Below are positions 44,674 through 53,426 of a DNA stretch of 64,000 nt, one piece after another. The stretch spans positions 186,001 through 250,000 of the forward strand of contig CBDFKS010000006.1 in NCBI GenBank assembly GCA_965248905.1. Reading direction: 5' to 3'. The stretch's first letter is position 1; the number at the start of each line of letters is the position of its first letter. The stretch is from CBDFKS01 sp965248905 (GTDB lineage Bacteria; Chloroflexota; Dehalococcoidia; Lucifugimonadales; JAGWBF01). Position numbers and translations under genes: made by a program. The notes beneath the pieces were generated by a model. It saw only the letters and a program-made list of their open reading frames with translations, was not told the origin of the DNA and searched no databases.

Positions 44674-45795
44674 CTAGTTTAGGCCGTATATCCTGGCTGC
44701 ATTGCCGCCTACGATCTTAACTTTCTCTTCCTCGGTGCAGTCAGTGAGAATCTCCGTGAGTATCTCCTGGCTCTTTGGGAAGGTGCCTTCCGGGTGGGGG
44801 TAGTCCGACCCCCAAAGCAGATTGTCGACCCCGATGATGTGTCTCATGCTGATGCCCAAGGAATCCTCCTGGAAGCCGACGAACACATTGCGGTGGAAGT
44901 AGTCGCTGGGAAGCATATCTTCCTTGAACTGGTACCACTCCTGCCTAGGAGCCCTTTGGGTCTGGGTGTAGTCTATGCGGTCCAAGAAGTGGGGTATCCA
45001 GGACAGCTCGAACTCAACTGAGCCGACCATTAGCTTCGGGTAGCGCTCGAACACGCCGCTGAAGATAATGTCACCCAGGGACATTCGCACCCAGTGGTCC
45101 TGGTTTGCTACGAAGGACTTGCTGGTGGTGAGAGTATGCCTTAGCTCCTGGCGAGCGCCCGGGCGATATGTGGCGACGTGTAGGTGAAGGGGAATGCCCA
45201 AGTCCTGAGCTGTGGCCCAGACAGGTTCGTAATCTGGCAAACTATAGGGACGGCCTTCGGGTGGGAAAGCCGGGATCATGACCCCGGACATACCGTTCTT
45301 CACACACCGCTTCATTTCCGCTACGCCCGTCTCGATGTCGTCCAGGTTTATCAGCCCAACACCTTTGAGCTGGTCGGGATGAGATTTGCAGAACTCCGTG
45401 AGCCAGTCGTTGTAGGTATAGAAGACCGCCGAGAGCAACTCCCCGTCTGGTACTACGTTGTACATCATGAAACCGAAGCTTGGGAACAGAAGCTCGGCAT
45501 CCACTCCGTCCATTTTCATATCTTTTACGTGCTCGTCGGGGTCCCAGCCACCTACTCGAACGTTCTCGTAGCTGGCGGCCTGCTTGAGTTTTTCAGGCTC
45601 GTCGAAGCGTACTCCCGACTGGGCAACCAGCCCTACGCCCGTTACGCGTAGACCGTCGCAGAACCACCACTCACCGTCTTCCTCAGCGACGACGTTTGGC
45701 GCACGATCCTTGAACTTAGAGTCCATTCGTGTGGTCCAGAGGTCCATTGGCTCAACCACATGGCTATCCGATGATATTACCCTGTACTTACCCAT
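44674..45795 (-). CDS. Amidohydrolase-family (amidohydrolase 2) protein
   Basis: A 373-residue TIM-barrel hydrolase or decarboxylase of the ACMSD/amidohydrolase 2 group. Visible motifs: VISSDSHVVEPMDLW at the N-terminus, GIPLHLHVATYRPG, GSVEFELSWIPHFLDRI and the metal-binding GVDNLLWGSDYPHPEGTFP. Substrate unknown. The ATG at 45795 has a perfect AGGAGG. A longer frame to 45819 is not needed. Confidence 0.88.
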   Translation of the reverse strand: MGKYRVISSDSHVVEPMDLWTTRMDSKFKDRAPNVVAEEDGEWWFCDGLRVTGVGLVAQSGVRFDEPEKLKQAASYENVRVGGWDPDEHVKDMKMDGVDAELLFPSFGFMMYNVVPDGELLSAVFYTYNDWLTEFCKSHPDQLKGVGLINLDDIETGVAEMKRCVKNGMSGVMIPAFPPEGRPYSLPDYEPVWATAQDLGIPLHLHVATYRPGARQELRHTLTTSKSFVANQDHWVRMSLGDIIFSGVFERYPKLMVGSVEFELSWIPHFLDRIDYTQTQRAPRQEWYQFKEDMLPSDYFHRNVFVGFQEDSLGISMRHIIGVDNLLWGSDYPHPEGTFPKSQEILTEILTDCTEEEKVKIVGGNAARIYGLN

Positions 45796-45888
45796 GGGAA
45801 TTCCTCCTATGCGAATCAACCTGCGTGATTTGGTCTAGTAATCGACTTAAGTGTGTGCCATTCATTAGTCAATGACTTTTCCATGGAC

Positions 45889-45916
45889 AGTATACTATAT
45901 TATGGCAAAACCTCAA
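45889..45916 (-). promoter_or_regulatory. Promoter of the amidohydrolase gene
   Basis: On the minus strand TTGAGG (45916-45911) and TATACT (45894-45889) are spaced by 16 bases, 94 bases before the start codon. It lies between the thioredoxin-like gene and the amidohydrolase. Confidence 0.5.
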
Positions 45917-45920
45917 AGCG

Positions 45921-46508
45921 CTATTTACCGAGCTTGGACGCCAGCATTTCACGGATTTCACGGACGCTCTCCTGCTGCCAGATTGGATAGCGCTCTTGGT
46001 TATAGGGCCGGGCGGCAGCTCTAATCTGGTGGTCTTGAGCATCGGGCATTTCCTGTTGGACCTTGGCTGTGATCTCTTCCATTTCACGGTCGGCTACAGC
46101 CGGGCGCTCGATCCAATGACAGATGTACTGATGGTCCTTGGTATAGAAGACAACGGTGGGGATTGATGCCCATTTTCCTTCCTTCAGGAACTCGTTCATG
46201 ATGTCCATCTCGGAGTCCCTGGCGAAAACCCGCATCTCCATTCCTGATGCCTCGGCGATTCTTGCCATCACCGGCATGCCGCGGTAGACATCTGGGCACC
46301 AGTCCTCTCCAATGACCATCATTTTCGCAGGACCGTTCGGGTCTTGGGCAACCTTGCGGAAAAACTCTGCGTCCTCAGGTTGGATCTGGAACTCATCATA
46401 GATCTGCTGAAACCAGTTCTTGTTTACTTTGATCTGCGCCAGGTATTCATAGTAGGTAAATCCGGCGGCATATCTCTCCGGGGTGACGACACTGGTCTCG
46501 CGTACCAT
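45921..46508 (-). CDS. Thioredoxin-family protein
   Basis: A 195-residue thioredoxin-fold protein. MMVIGEDWCPDVYRGMPVM holds the active-site region, but only the first Cys is present; Asp-Val-Tyr follows instead of a second Cys. The strand and cis-Pro region read GKWASIPTVVFYTKD. It lacks a signal peptide, so it is cytoplasmic. The start has AGGAGGAGAG directly upstream. The putative Sec-glutaredoxin gene lies 120 bases upstream on the same strand, which suggests a joint redox role. Confidence 0.85.
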   Translation of the reverse strand: MVRETSVVTPERYAAGFTYYEYLAQIKVNKNWFQQIYDEFQIQPEDAEFFRKVAQDPNGPAKMMVIGEDWCPDVYRGMPVMARIAEASGMEMRVFARDSEMDIMNEFLKEGKWASIPTVVFYTKDHQYICHWIERPAVADREMEEITAKVQQEMPDAQDHQIRAAARPYNQERYPIWQQESVREIREMLASKLGK

Positions 46509-46628
46509 CTCTCCTCCTGACTACTGGTTGGGTCTGCTGCTTTGGTGGGGTATTGGGTGATGTTCTCACTCGACCCGCCTGGGTTAGCTGGAGTGTGGAA
46601 GGCGGCGACGCCACCTTTACGCTAGGAC

Positions 46629-46841
46629 TCAACCGACCTCCCCTGCGAAGCCCACCTCAATCCGACCGTCGGGATAGACTGTGGTGGGGGTAACGTCAGA
46701 GTACTGGAATAGCTCATCGAGCCATTCCTGGCTCTCGTCCACCTGACGTTCCTCGAACGTGATACCTTGCAGAGTCCACGACTCTCTTTGCTTATCGCAG
46801 GTAGGTCAGGTTGTGAGGGTATACACGATGGGTATGTTCAT
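46629..46841 (-). CDS. Glutaredoxin-like protein with in-frame TGA (probable selenoprotein)
   Basis: The frame starts at ATG 46841 (MNIPIVYTLTT). It has TGA at 46808-46806 as codon 12, continues as PTCDKQRESWTLQGITFEER and QVDESQEWLDELFQYSD, then VTPTTVYPDGRIEVGF, and stops at TGA 46631-46629. It is 70 residues. Glutaredoxins have CxxC at this site and a Thr-cisPro strand later; both fit with Sec as the first redox residue (U-P-T-C). Starting two bases after the TGA is a hairpin of SECIS type: outer TACCTGC/GCAAGGTA, inner AGAGTC/GACTCT with a GTG loop 26 bases from the TGA. Selenocysteine glutaredoxins are known in other bacteria. If the cell lacks SelB, it would be a truncated gene. Confidence 0.78.
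46763..46805 (-). promoter_or_regulatory. Candidate bacterial SECIS element
   Basis: On the minus strand, directly after the TGA, TACCTGC (46803-46797) pairs with GCAAGGTA (46770-46763) with one bulged A. The inner stem AGAGTC (46785-46780) pairs with GACTCT (46776-46771). The apical loop is GTG, with G-U in the first two positions as in bacterial SECIS elements. The distance from TGA to loop (26) falls in the usual range. Confidence 0.65.
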
Positions 46842-47040
46842 ACCTGTTCCCAACGAATCCTGGTTAGGTGTCATGGATTTGGTAATTAGTCATCTGTATT
46901 AATGCAATTGAGAATATTGGGGGAGTGGAGCCATCGGTAGGATAGAAGTGACCATGTGTCTCAGAGTTTGTACAAGGCGATGTTATCACGCAAGGTGTCC
47001 CAAGACAAGTAGATGCATAAGGGGTCATATATAATAAACA
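46842..47040. other. Intergenic region upstream of the Sec-glutaredoxin
   Basis: No gene is visible. The segment should hold the promoter of the glutaredoxin gene, but I see no convincing -35/-10 pair. Confidence 0.4.
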
Positions 47041-47072
47041 AGTAGGGCCTCGAACATGTTCGAGGCCCTACT
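47041..47072 (-). terminator. Terminator after treT
   Basis: A perfect 32-base palindrome with half-site AGTAGGGCCTCGAACA, followed on the minus strand by TTGTTTATTATATA. It lies 39 bases after the treT stop. Confidence 0.8.
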
Positions 47073-47110
47073 CAGTGAATGCTATAAGAAATAGGTGTGT
47101 GGTTTCAGAA

Positions 47111-48475
47111 TTAACCGTGGTTAGCTAGATTGCGTAACAGGGTGAGCTCATCGGAGAGCAAGCGAGGCGTAAGGAAGTTGGCGCGGATGAACTGGCGTCC
47201 CGTCTCGCCCATCTTCTCAGCTTTGGCCGGATGCTGCAACAGGTAGAGCACTTTTTCTGTGCATTCTTCGACGCTGTCCACCAGGTATCCTCCCTTGCCG
47301 TCCTCCAGCTGAAGGGGGATACCGCCGGCTCGACCGGCCACAACAGGTGTCCCTTTCCATAATGCCTCGGCGACCACTAGTCCGAACCCTTCTCGGATGG
47401 ACTTCTGTATCACCACGTCCGAGAATTGCTGGAAAGCGTTTACCTCTACGCTGCTTGCTGCGGTGTAGTTGGTAAAAAGGTAAACATCCGGGTCGTCGCG
47501 GCTGGCAGTCAACACTTCCTCGTACATCTGCCATCCCTGGGGGTCGTCCATTGCCACATGCCCAAGCATGGCTAGCTGCACTTCTGGTATGTGTTGTTTG
47601 ATCGCCTTATAGACATCGATTACACCCAAGGGGTCCTTCCAAGGATCGAAACGAGAGACCTGGGTTATCAGCGGACGGTCCGTGTCTATCCCGACCCAGC
47701 TCACGACTGTCTTGCAGAAATCCTTCGGCAAGGGCATGTTCTTGGGACTCAGCGGATCGATGGCGGGTGGCATGATGGCCACCTTCTCCTGCGGCAAGTC
47801 CGGCGACACGTACTGCTGCATGGTGTAGACCATAGCGTCGTAGGTCTCGACGTAGGGTTTCAGGAAATCCCATACCTCGGGGTTTGGGTTTGCGGTATCT
47901 ATGTGACAGCGCCAGACCCATTTGGTCGTGCTTTTGGGCTTGTCTGCAAGGAGTTTCAGGGCAGCCGGCTGAGGATCGTGGACCACGATGTAATCGTAGT
48001 CGCCATCCAGATAGCGAGCGTTACGAGAGTTATTTGCCAGATAGGTCTCCTTGGCGTGCCCGTCCAGGTGATAGCTTCCACCTTGCAAAGCATTGTGAAA
48101 GGCTTTCGTCACGTTGAAAAACGCGTCGTCTCCTCGGATTATCCTCCAGTCGGCATCAATGCCCAGGCTTCGTAGAAGGGGTATATGGGACCGTAGGAGC
48201 TCGGCGACGCCTCCCCCATAGGCGGTGGAGTTGAGATGAAGCACCCGTGCACCCTTCAATTCCGAGGCCAGAGAGACTAGTCGATCTATCGTCTCCTTGC
48301 CCACGAAAGGTGCGTAGGAGTCTATGGACTGGGCGCCTACGCTGATGTTCTGGAGCAATTCAACCCTTCCATTGCCGTTGACTGAAACTTCCGCGGCAGG
48401 GTGGCTACCGTTTTCGCCAGCAATGGTATCATAGGTGACGATCGGTTGGTCTGGTTTGACGACTTTCTGTACCAA
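47111..48475 (-). CDS. Trehalose synthase-like glycosyltransferase (TreT type)
   Basis: A 454-residue GT4-family enzyme. TreT makes trehalose from a nucleoside-diphosphate glucose and glucose. Motifs: LHLNSTAYGGGVAELLRSHI (the N-terminal glycine loop), VVHDPQPAAL, VSRFDPWKDPLGVI and the C-terminal EX7E-like EGFGLVVAEALWKGTPVVAG. The start is TTG with AGGAGG 5 bases upstream. Trehalose would serve as a stress protectant. Confidence 0.87.
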   Translation of the reverse strand: MVQKVVKPDQPIVTYDTIAGENGSHPAAEVSVNGNGRVELLQNISVGAQSIDSYAPFVGKETIDRLVSLASELKGARVLHLNSTAYGGGVAELLRSHIPLLRSLGIDADWRIIRGDDAFFNVTKAFHNALQGGSYHLDGHAKETYLANNSRNARYLDGDYDYIVVHDPQPAALKLLADKPKSTTKWVWRCHIDTANPNPEVWDFLKPYVETYDAMVYTMQQYVSPDLPQEKVAIMPPAIDPLSPKNMPLPKDFCKTVVSWVGIDTDRPLITQVSRFDPWKDPLGVIDVYKAIKQHIPEVQLAMLGHVAMDDPQGWQMYEEVLTASRDDPDVYLFTNYTAASSVEVNAFQQFSDVVIQKSIREGFGLVVAEALWKGTPVVAGRAGGIPLQLEDGKGGYLVDSVEECTEKVLYLLQHPAKAEKMGETGRQFIRANFLTPRLLSDELTLLRNLANHG

Positions 48476-48750
48476 CTATTCCTCCTATTCCCTCTCCCAG
48501 TCTAAATTGCTCGACAGCAACGATACCATATCACACACAACTATTGCCAACCGCAGTGGTGTCTTGACGGGATTTCGTGAATTTTCGGCTGTAATTTCCT
48601 CATGTATACGTTACTTTCATTCTTCTGGCCCTATAGGGGCGCATCAAGCCCATTTCACCTTAAGATCAATAATATATCTATCGATCAGTATTGTGGGGAG
48701 TGGGGGCACCTATCTGTTGTCAGTGACTGCCCCTCAAACCCTTTTCAAAC
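48476..48750. other. Divergent intergenic region between treT and the aldolase
   Basis: No gene visible. The region must hold the treT promoter on the minus strand; no clear box pair can be named. Confidence 0.4.
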
Positions 48751-48779
48751 TTGACTGCCCCATGAGGCGATGGTAGCAT
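48751..48779 (+). promoter_or_regulatory. Promoter upstream of the HpcH/HpaI gene
   Basis: TTGACT (48751-48756) and TAGCAT (48774-48779) with a 17-base spacer. It would give a leader of about 158 bases before the ATG at 48944. Confidence 0.5.
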
Positions 48780-48943
48780 GTCAGGTGTCCCCCATCTCTG
48801 TGTGTTCCATCAATAGATTCCAGGCTCCGACTCCAGCGTTCAGGTAATAAGTCAATCCATTTTGCCCAGTGCCTCGACCTTATCCAAAAGGCAGCGATTC
48901 TTCAGCTTGAACGACGTTAGACATACTCGGCTGTAGGAGGGAA

Positions 48944-49720
48944 ATGGTGTCAAATGTAAGGGAGAACCGGGTCAAAAAGAGGCTTCGAGAAGGGCAGTGG
49001 GCTACCTGCCTTACCGGCATCAACAGTCCGGACATGACTGACTTTCTGGGCCAGTTCGGTTTTGAGGCCATCTGGATTGACATGGAGCATGGCAACATTG
49101 GCTGGGAGCAAATGGCGAATATCACCAGGGCCTGTGACCTTTGGGATATGACGTCATTGTGCCGTGTCAACAGCAACCAGCCATCGCTGATAGGCCGCGC
49201 CCTGGATGTGGGAGCTACCGGCGTGGCTATCCCCAGGGTCAACACAAAGGACGAAGCTGAACGTGCTGCCAAAGCGGCGAAGTACGGACCGCGAGGCTAC
49301 CGTGGCTATTGCCCGGGCCGCCAATTCTATGGAGTAGAAGATGCCCCTCGCAAGATCAATGAACAGAGCATGGTGATGGTGATCATCGAGGAGATGGAGG
49401 CGGTGAATAACCTGCCGGAAATATTGACGGTGGACGATATAGATGTCTTTCTAATGGGTCCCGGTGATCTGTCCCAGAACATGAGCTATCTGGGTCAGCT
49501 TGATCATCCGGATGTGCTGCGAGTGATTGACGATTCCATCGCCCAAATAGTTGCCGCGGGACGGGTAGCGGGTGCCCTGGTGAACGAGAATAACGTCGAG
49601 AGATACATGGACGTGGGCGCCAGGTTCTTCCTGACCACCTGGCGGGACTGGGTAGCTCAGGGAGCCAGGAATTATCTGTCCAAGGTAGAGGCAACGCAGG
49701 TGGTCCCTGCGCATAGCTAA
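48944..49720 (+). CDS. HpcH/HpaI aldolase-family protein
   Basis: A 258-residue TIM-barrel aldolase/lyase of the HpcH/HpaI (2-dehydro-3-deoxy-glucarate or HKHD aldolase) family. Motifs: FGFEAIWIDMEHGNIGWEQM, LDVGATGVAIPRVN, MVMVIIEEMEAVNNL (metal Glu) and DIDVFLMGPGDLSQNMSYL (metal Asp region). Its substrate is probably a 2-keto acid aldol, not assignable further. AGGAGGGAA precedes the ATG. It starts a plus-strand run with a monooxygenase-like protein and an epimerase. Confidence 0.88.
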   Translation: MVSNVRENRVKKRLREGQWATCLTGINSPDMTDFLGQFGFEAIWIDMEHGNIGWEQMANITRACDLWDMTSLCRVNSNQPSLIGRALDVGATGVAIPRVNTKDEAERAAKAAKYGPRGYRGYCPGRQFYGVEDAPRKINEQSMVMVIIEEMEAVNNLPEILTVDDIDVFLMGPGDLSQNMSYLGQLDHPDVLRVIDDSIAQIVAAGRVAGALVNENNVERYMDVGARFFLTTWRDWVAQGARNYLSKVEATQVVPAHS

Positions 49721-49801
49721 AGATTTGCTTCAGGTTAAAGTGAATGTGGGATGGCTTCCAAAGCCCTCCGGAATGGCAAATTCAGGTAAGGAGTGTATAC
49801 A

Positions 49802-50113
49802 ATGATAGCTTTGATAGTAAACATTCAAGTACAGCCATACCATCGACAGGAGTTCATAGACGCCATGCTCGACGATGCTCGGGGCTCTGTGAATGACGAG
49901 CCTGGATGCCTTCGATTCGACGTGCTTCAGGACGAAACTGATCCCAACCGGATATACCTGTACGAGGTCTATACGGACCAGGCGGCGTTCGAGGCCCACG
50001 GTAAGGCGCCCCACCTTATAAAGTGGCGAGAGACCGTTAAAGACTGGTATGCGGCGCCTACGGTCGTCCACCGAGCAGTCTCCATTTTCCCACCGGATAA
50101 CGACTGGAAATAG
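49802..50113 (+). CDS. Antibiotic biosynthesis monooxygenase (ABM)-domain protein
   Basis: A 103-residue dimeric ferredoxin-like ABM protein (YgiN type): MIALIVNIQVQPYHRQEFID, NDEPGCLRFDVLQDE, RIYLYEVYTDQAAFEAH. Relatives are quinol monooxygenases or small stress proteins. The ATG at 49802 has AAGGAG 9 bases upstream. Confidence 0.88.
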   Translation: MIALIVNIQVQPYHRQEFIDAMLDDARGSVNDEPGCLRFDVLQDETDPNRIYLYEVYTDQAAFEAHGKAPHLIKWRETVKDWYAAPTVVHRAVSIFPPDNDWK

Positions 50114-50166
50114 CCCCATTCCTATTTCCCAGTTGCGGGTAATATTGTTAGTGAAGGGGGTGGACT

Positions 50167-51147
50167 ATGGCGACTCTGGTCACCGGAGGCACCGGCTTCG
50201 TTGCCAGCAACATAGTCAAAGCCTTGGCACAACGGGGACATGAGGTTGTCTGCTTCGACCTGACCCCGCCCGATGATCTGGTCAGGAAACACATGGAGCC
50301 GTTGGGGAAGCAGGTCACCTTTATCCAGGGAGACATCCTCAACAAGTCGGACCTGGACAAAATGGTATCTCAGCATACCATCACGAAAGTAGTGCACGCG
50401 GCGGTGTATACTGCTATCCGTCCCGATATTGAGGTGGGGCGAAGCCGTTCTATAGTTGACATAAATGTAGCGGGAACGGCAAACCTTCTGGATATGGCAA
50501 TTGGCCTGTCCCTGGACCGGTTCCTCTACGTTAGCTCTGGCTCTGTGTATGGCGAGGGCCGCAGCCCTAGTGGGGTGCTGAAAGAGGATACCCACCTGTA
50601 CCCTCGAACCCTCTATGCGGCTACGAAATACGCCAGCGAGCTTCTGACCCGCAGATACGGGGAGCTTCACGGATTCCCGACCGTTAGTGTGCGATTGAGC
50701 TCGCCATACGGTCCCATGGAGCGGACTACCGGGCATCGTGCCGTCATGTCCGTGCTCCAGGAGTGGACCGGGAACGTAGCTCGCGGAGAACCCGTTAGAG
50801 TAGGCGATCGCACAGCGGGGAGGGACTACACCTATGTGGCCGACATCGCCGCTGGCATCTGCGCTATTCTCGACGCGCCGAAGCTATCATTTGAAGAGTA
50901 CAATAATTCCAATGGCCGATGGATGAGTCTGGGTGACATTGTTGAAGCACTACAGCAATTACGGCCCGGCATCCAGGTAGTGGATGATCCGAATGTGGAG
51001 GTTGGGATAGCTCAGTCGGCTGCCTCGCGTGCCGTGTTGGACGTGACCCGTCTCCGAGAGGATGTGGGCTTCACCGCCAGCTTCGACCTTGCATCCGGCC
51101 TCAAAGACTATCTTCAGTGGCGGGAAGCAAATTCCTTTTATGATTAA
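50167..51147 (+). CDS. NAD-dependent epimerase/dehydratase family protein
   Basis: A 326-residue extended SDR. The nucleotide-binding TGGTGFVASNIVKAL, Ser in LYVSSGSVYGEG and the YAATKYASELL motif (Y-x3-K) are all present. The C-terminal substrate domain is not diagnostic. Possible roles are sugar-nucleotide epimerisation or reduction of a related substrate in a catabolic set with the upstream aldolase. Confidence 0.88.
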   Translation: MATLVTGGTGFVASNIVKALAQRGHEVVCFDLTPPDDLVRKHMEPLGKQVTFIQGDILNKSDLDKMVSQHTITKVVHAAVYTAIRPDIEVGRSRSIVDINVAGTANLLDMAIGLSLDRFLYVSSGSVYGEGRSPSGVLKEDTHLYPRTLYAATKYASELLTRRYGELHGFPTVSVRLSSPYGPMERTTGHRAVMSVLQEWTGNVARGEPVRVGDRTAGRDYTYVADIAAGICAILDAPKLSFEEYNNSNGRWMSLGDIVEALQQLRPGIQVVDDPNVEVGIAQSAASRAVLDVTRLREDVGFTASFDLASGLKDYLQWREANSFYD

Positions 51148-51179
51148 GCCTTAAGCGAGGTTGGGCCTTTTAAGGGGGA

Positions 51180-52100
51180 ATGGTGTCCACGACCAGTGTA
51201 ACGGGCCTCACGGTGGTGCCGGCTTACCGGGTTGTGGCCCATTTCGTAAAGCAGGTCAGAAAGCTACCCCAGGCAGACCCCCTCGACTCCTTGGAGCAGA
51301 AAGTCCGCCAATACGTCCGTAGCTCCCTTTCAGCGCTGCATGGCTCTTATTCAGATATAGGGGAGCGCTGGGCCGTGACCCAGCTTGGTGATCCAGACCT
51401 CGAAGTTCTCGGTGAGGCGCTTCAACTTGCGGATAAGACAGGGCCCAAGCAAGCCGTGGAGGATGCATTAAGGAAAAGTACCCAGTTACTACCAAGGCCG
51501 GACCTGTCAGCCCGGTTCCTGCTGCTTCCGGGGGACGGCGAAAGCCGGCTTATGACCCAGGTGATGCAAGGGGTAATGGGTATCAGTTTGGGCTCCCAGG
51601 CTACACTGCTCTTCTTTTGGCCGTCCGGAGACTGGATTTCCTGGCTGTCCTACACTGCTTCTCATGAATATGCCCATGTCGTAAGAAATCACCTGTTTCC
51701 GAGGGGTCTTTCCAGCGGCAGGCCCGTGTACCTGAAGACCCAGGAGCCGGAAACCTTATTGGACGCTATGGTGGCTGAAGGAATCTCGGATAGCTTTGCC
51801 AGACAGGTCTATCCAGATAAGGAGCCGCGCTGGCTGCGGGCCTTGGACGACAACGATGTGGCGCAGATTTGGCCCAAGGTGCTGCGTCGGCTCAGGGTAA
51901 GCGACCCTAATGAGGTCCGGCGGTTCGTGTCCGGAGACGGGGACCGAATTCCCCAGTGGACGGGATACAGCCTGGGATATCGCATCGTCAGCTCTTACCT
52001 GAGCACTCACCCCTCAGCCCGACCGGCCGCGTTGGTGGGTATGCAGGCCTCGACGATATTCAAGGAGAGCGGCTACGAAGCCGAGATGCTGAGCGTGTAA
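51180..52100 (+). CDS. DUF2268-type putative zinc protease
   Basis: A 306-residue protein with the metalloprotease motif YTASHEYAHVVRNHLFP (HExxH) and a downstream MVAEGISDSFARQVYPD that may supply the third ligand. YSLGYRIVSSYLSTHP follows. This fits the DUF2268 (predicted Zn-dependent protease) family. No signal peptide is visible, so it may act in the cytoplasm. Confidence 0.8.
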   Translation: MVSTTSVTGLTVVPAYRVVAHFVKQVRKLPQADPLDSLEQKVRQYVRSSLSALHGSYSDIGERWAVTQLGDPDLEVLGEALQLADKTGPKQAVEDALRKSTQLLPRPDLSARFLLLPGDGESRLMTQVMQGVMGISLGSQATLLFFWPSGDWISWLSYTASHEYAHVVRNHLFPRGLSSGRPVYLKTQEPETLLDAMVAEGISDSFARQVYPDKEPRWLRALDDNDVAQIWPKVLRRLRVSDPNEVRRFVSGDGDRIPQWTGYSLGYRIVSSYLSTHPSARPAALVGMQASTIFKESGYEAEMLSV

Positions 52101-52115
52101 AGTCATTTCGTTGGC

Positions 52116-52958
52116 CTACCGAGCGACCACCTTCTTGACCAAGTATTCCAGAAGACGTTCCGGAACGAATTTCGCAGCCAGTGCCCCCAGCTTCGCGTCG
52201 AGTCCCACGAGATAACGAGGCTTGGGGTGCCTGGCTGACAGCGCGTGACTGATGGCTTTGGCTACCTGCTCAGGGTTTTTAGCCCATCTAAGATTGCCGC
52301 TTGAGTTCCGCCTGAGCCGCTTATTATATATATGGTAAGGAGAGCTGGAATCCAGGGCCTGTCTGCCTGTAACCTGGCTCTCGAATAACTTGGTCCGGAA
52401 GAGACCCGGCTCCACCAGGACTACCCGAATTCCGAACTGTGCCACTTCCATTCGCAAGGCTTTTGTCAGCCCGGTCAGGGCGAACTTGCTGGCTCCATAC
52501 GCTCCGCCTGCTGGGCTGACTATGTGCGCGGCGACTGAACCTACGTTGACTATGGTGCCGGTATGCCGCTCTCGCATGTGGGGCAGTACGGCCTGGCACA
52601 TTCGTAACACCGCGAACAGGTTAGTCTCGAATTGGGCCTTCAGCTCCTCCATTGTAAGGTCTTCAAGGCAACCCCTGAGAATATATCCAGCATTGTTTAT
52701 CAAAGCATCCAGGCTGCCTGTATCTTCAATAATTCTCGGTACCACTTCTGTCACAGAGGATGGGTCGTTGATATCCAGCTGATAGGCAGATATGGACAGA
52801 GAGCGGGTATGAGCTAAGCTTATTAGCTCGTCAAGCCGGCTGAGCTTCCGGCTGGTCGCCAGCACATGATACCCCCGCCTAGCCAGATAGACGGCGGTTG
52901 AGTAACCTATGCCGGCAGAGGCGCCAGTAATTAGTACAGTTTTGGGTCCTTGACTAGC
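52116..52958 (-). CDS. Short-chain dehydrogenase/reductase
   Basis: A 280-residue classical SDR. Cofactor motif TVLITGASAGIGYSTAVYLA, NNAGYIL, catalytic Ser in VNVGSVAAH and YGASKFALTGL (Y-x3-K). I take the ATG at 52958 (MASQGPK); an in-frame ATG at 52976 adds six residues. Substrate unknown. It converges with the DUF2268 gene. Confidence 0.9.
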   Translation of the reverse strand, partial: ASQGPKTVLITGASAGIGYSTAVYLARRGYHVLATSRKLSRLDELISLAHTRSLSISAYQLDINDPSSVTEVVPRIIEDTGSLDALINNAGYILRGCLEDLTMEELKAQFETNLFAVLRMCQAVLPHMRERHTGTIVNVGSVAAHIVSPAGGAYGASKFALTGLTKALRMEVAQFGIRVVLVEPGLFRTKLFESQVTGRQALDSSSPYHIYNKRLRRNSSGNLRWAKNPEQVAKAISHALSARHPKPRYLVGLDAKLGALAAKFVPERLLEYLVKKVVAR

Positions 52959-53096
52959 CATGCTAAACACCCTCAATCTTCAAGTGGGGAATGAAGTGGA
53001 AAGATTTGGTTGCCGGGATTTATCTTACACTACTACGCGAAAAGGTCTTTACGATGCTGGTTTACTCCCGAAAAGCCAGTGAAGTCATTTGTCAGG

Positions 53097-53204
53097 GTCT
53101 TTTGATTTTTCCTTATGGTCATTGCGAGCGCAGCGAATCAATCTCTGACGACGAAAAAGAGATTGATTCGGGGCGTTGCCCCTCGCAAAGACAATCCAAA
53201 AGAC
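53097..53204. repeat. Long imperfect palindromic repeat
   Basis: A nested palindrome. The outer stem is GTCTTTTG/CAAAAGAC, the middle stem GTCATTGCGAG/CTCGCAAAGAC and the inner stem GAATCAATCTC/GAGATTGATTC. It is of the ATTGCGAGCG extragenic type found in many bacteria. The surrounding region 52977-53426 has no other visible feature. Confidence 0.8.
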
Positions 53205-53426
53205 TCTGAATCGTGCGTGGGACAGATTGACAATCCATTGTTCCTATGGTAGTTTGCTAGCGTGCTCTAGTGAAAATTTACACAAACGCAGGGATGTTAC
53301 GGAACGGTAATTCGCTAAGCAACGTCGCACTCTGAAAAGAGTGATTGGTCTCGCGATTGATGTGCCATCGGGCTAACATGAACTTACCCATGATCGTGAG
53401 ACAAGTAACTTGCATGGTTCAGCTTG

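Noticed and set aside
46447..46632. 61-residue minus-strand frame between the thioredoxin-like and glutaredoxin genes
   Set aside because: It overlaps the start of the thioredoxin-like gene in another frame and has no recognisable features.
46806..46808. TGA in the glutaredoxin frame as a simple nonsense mutation or read error
   Set aside because: Not fully excluded, but the stop replaces precisely the redox Cys, the rest of the frame is undamaged and a SECIS-like hairpin follows, so recoding is the better explanation.
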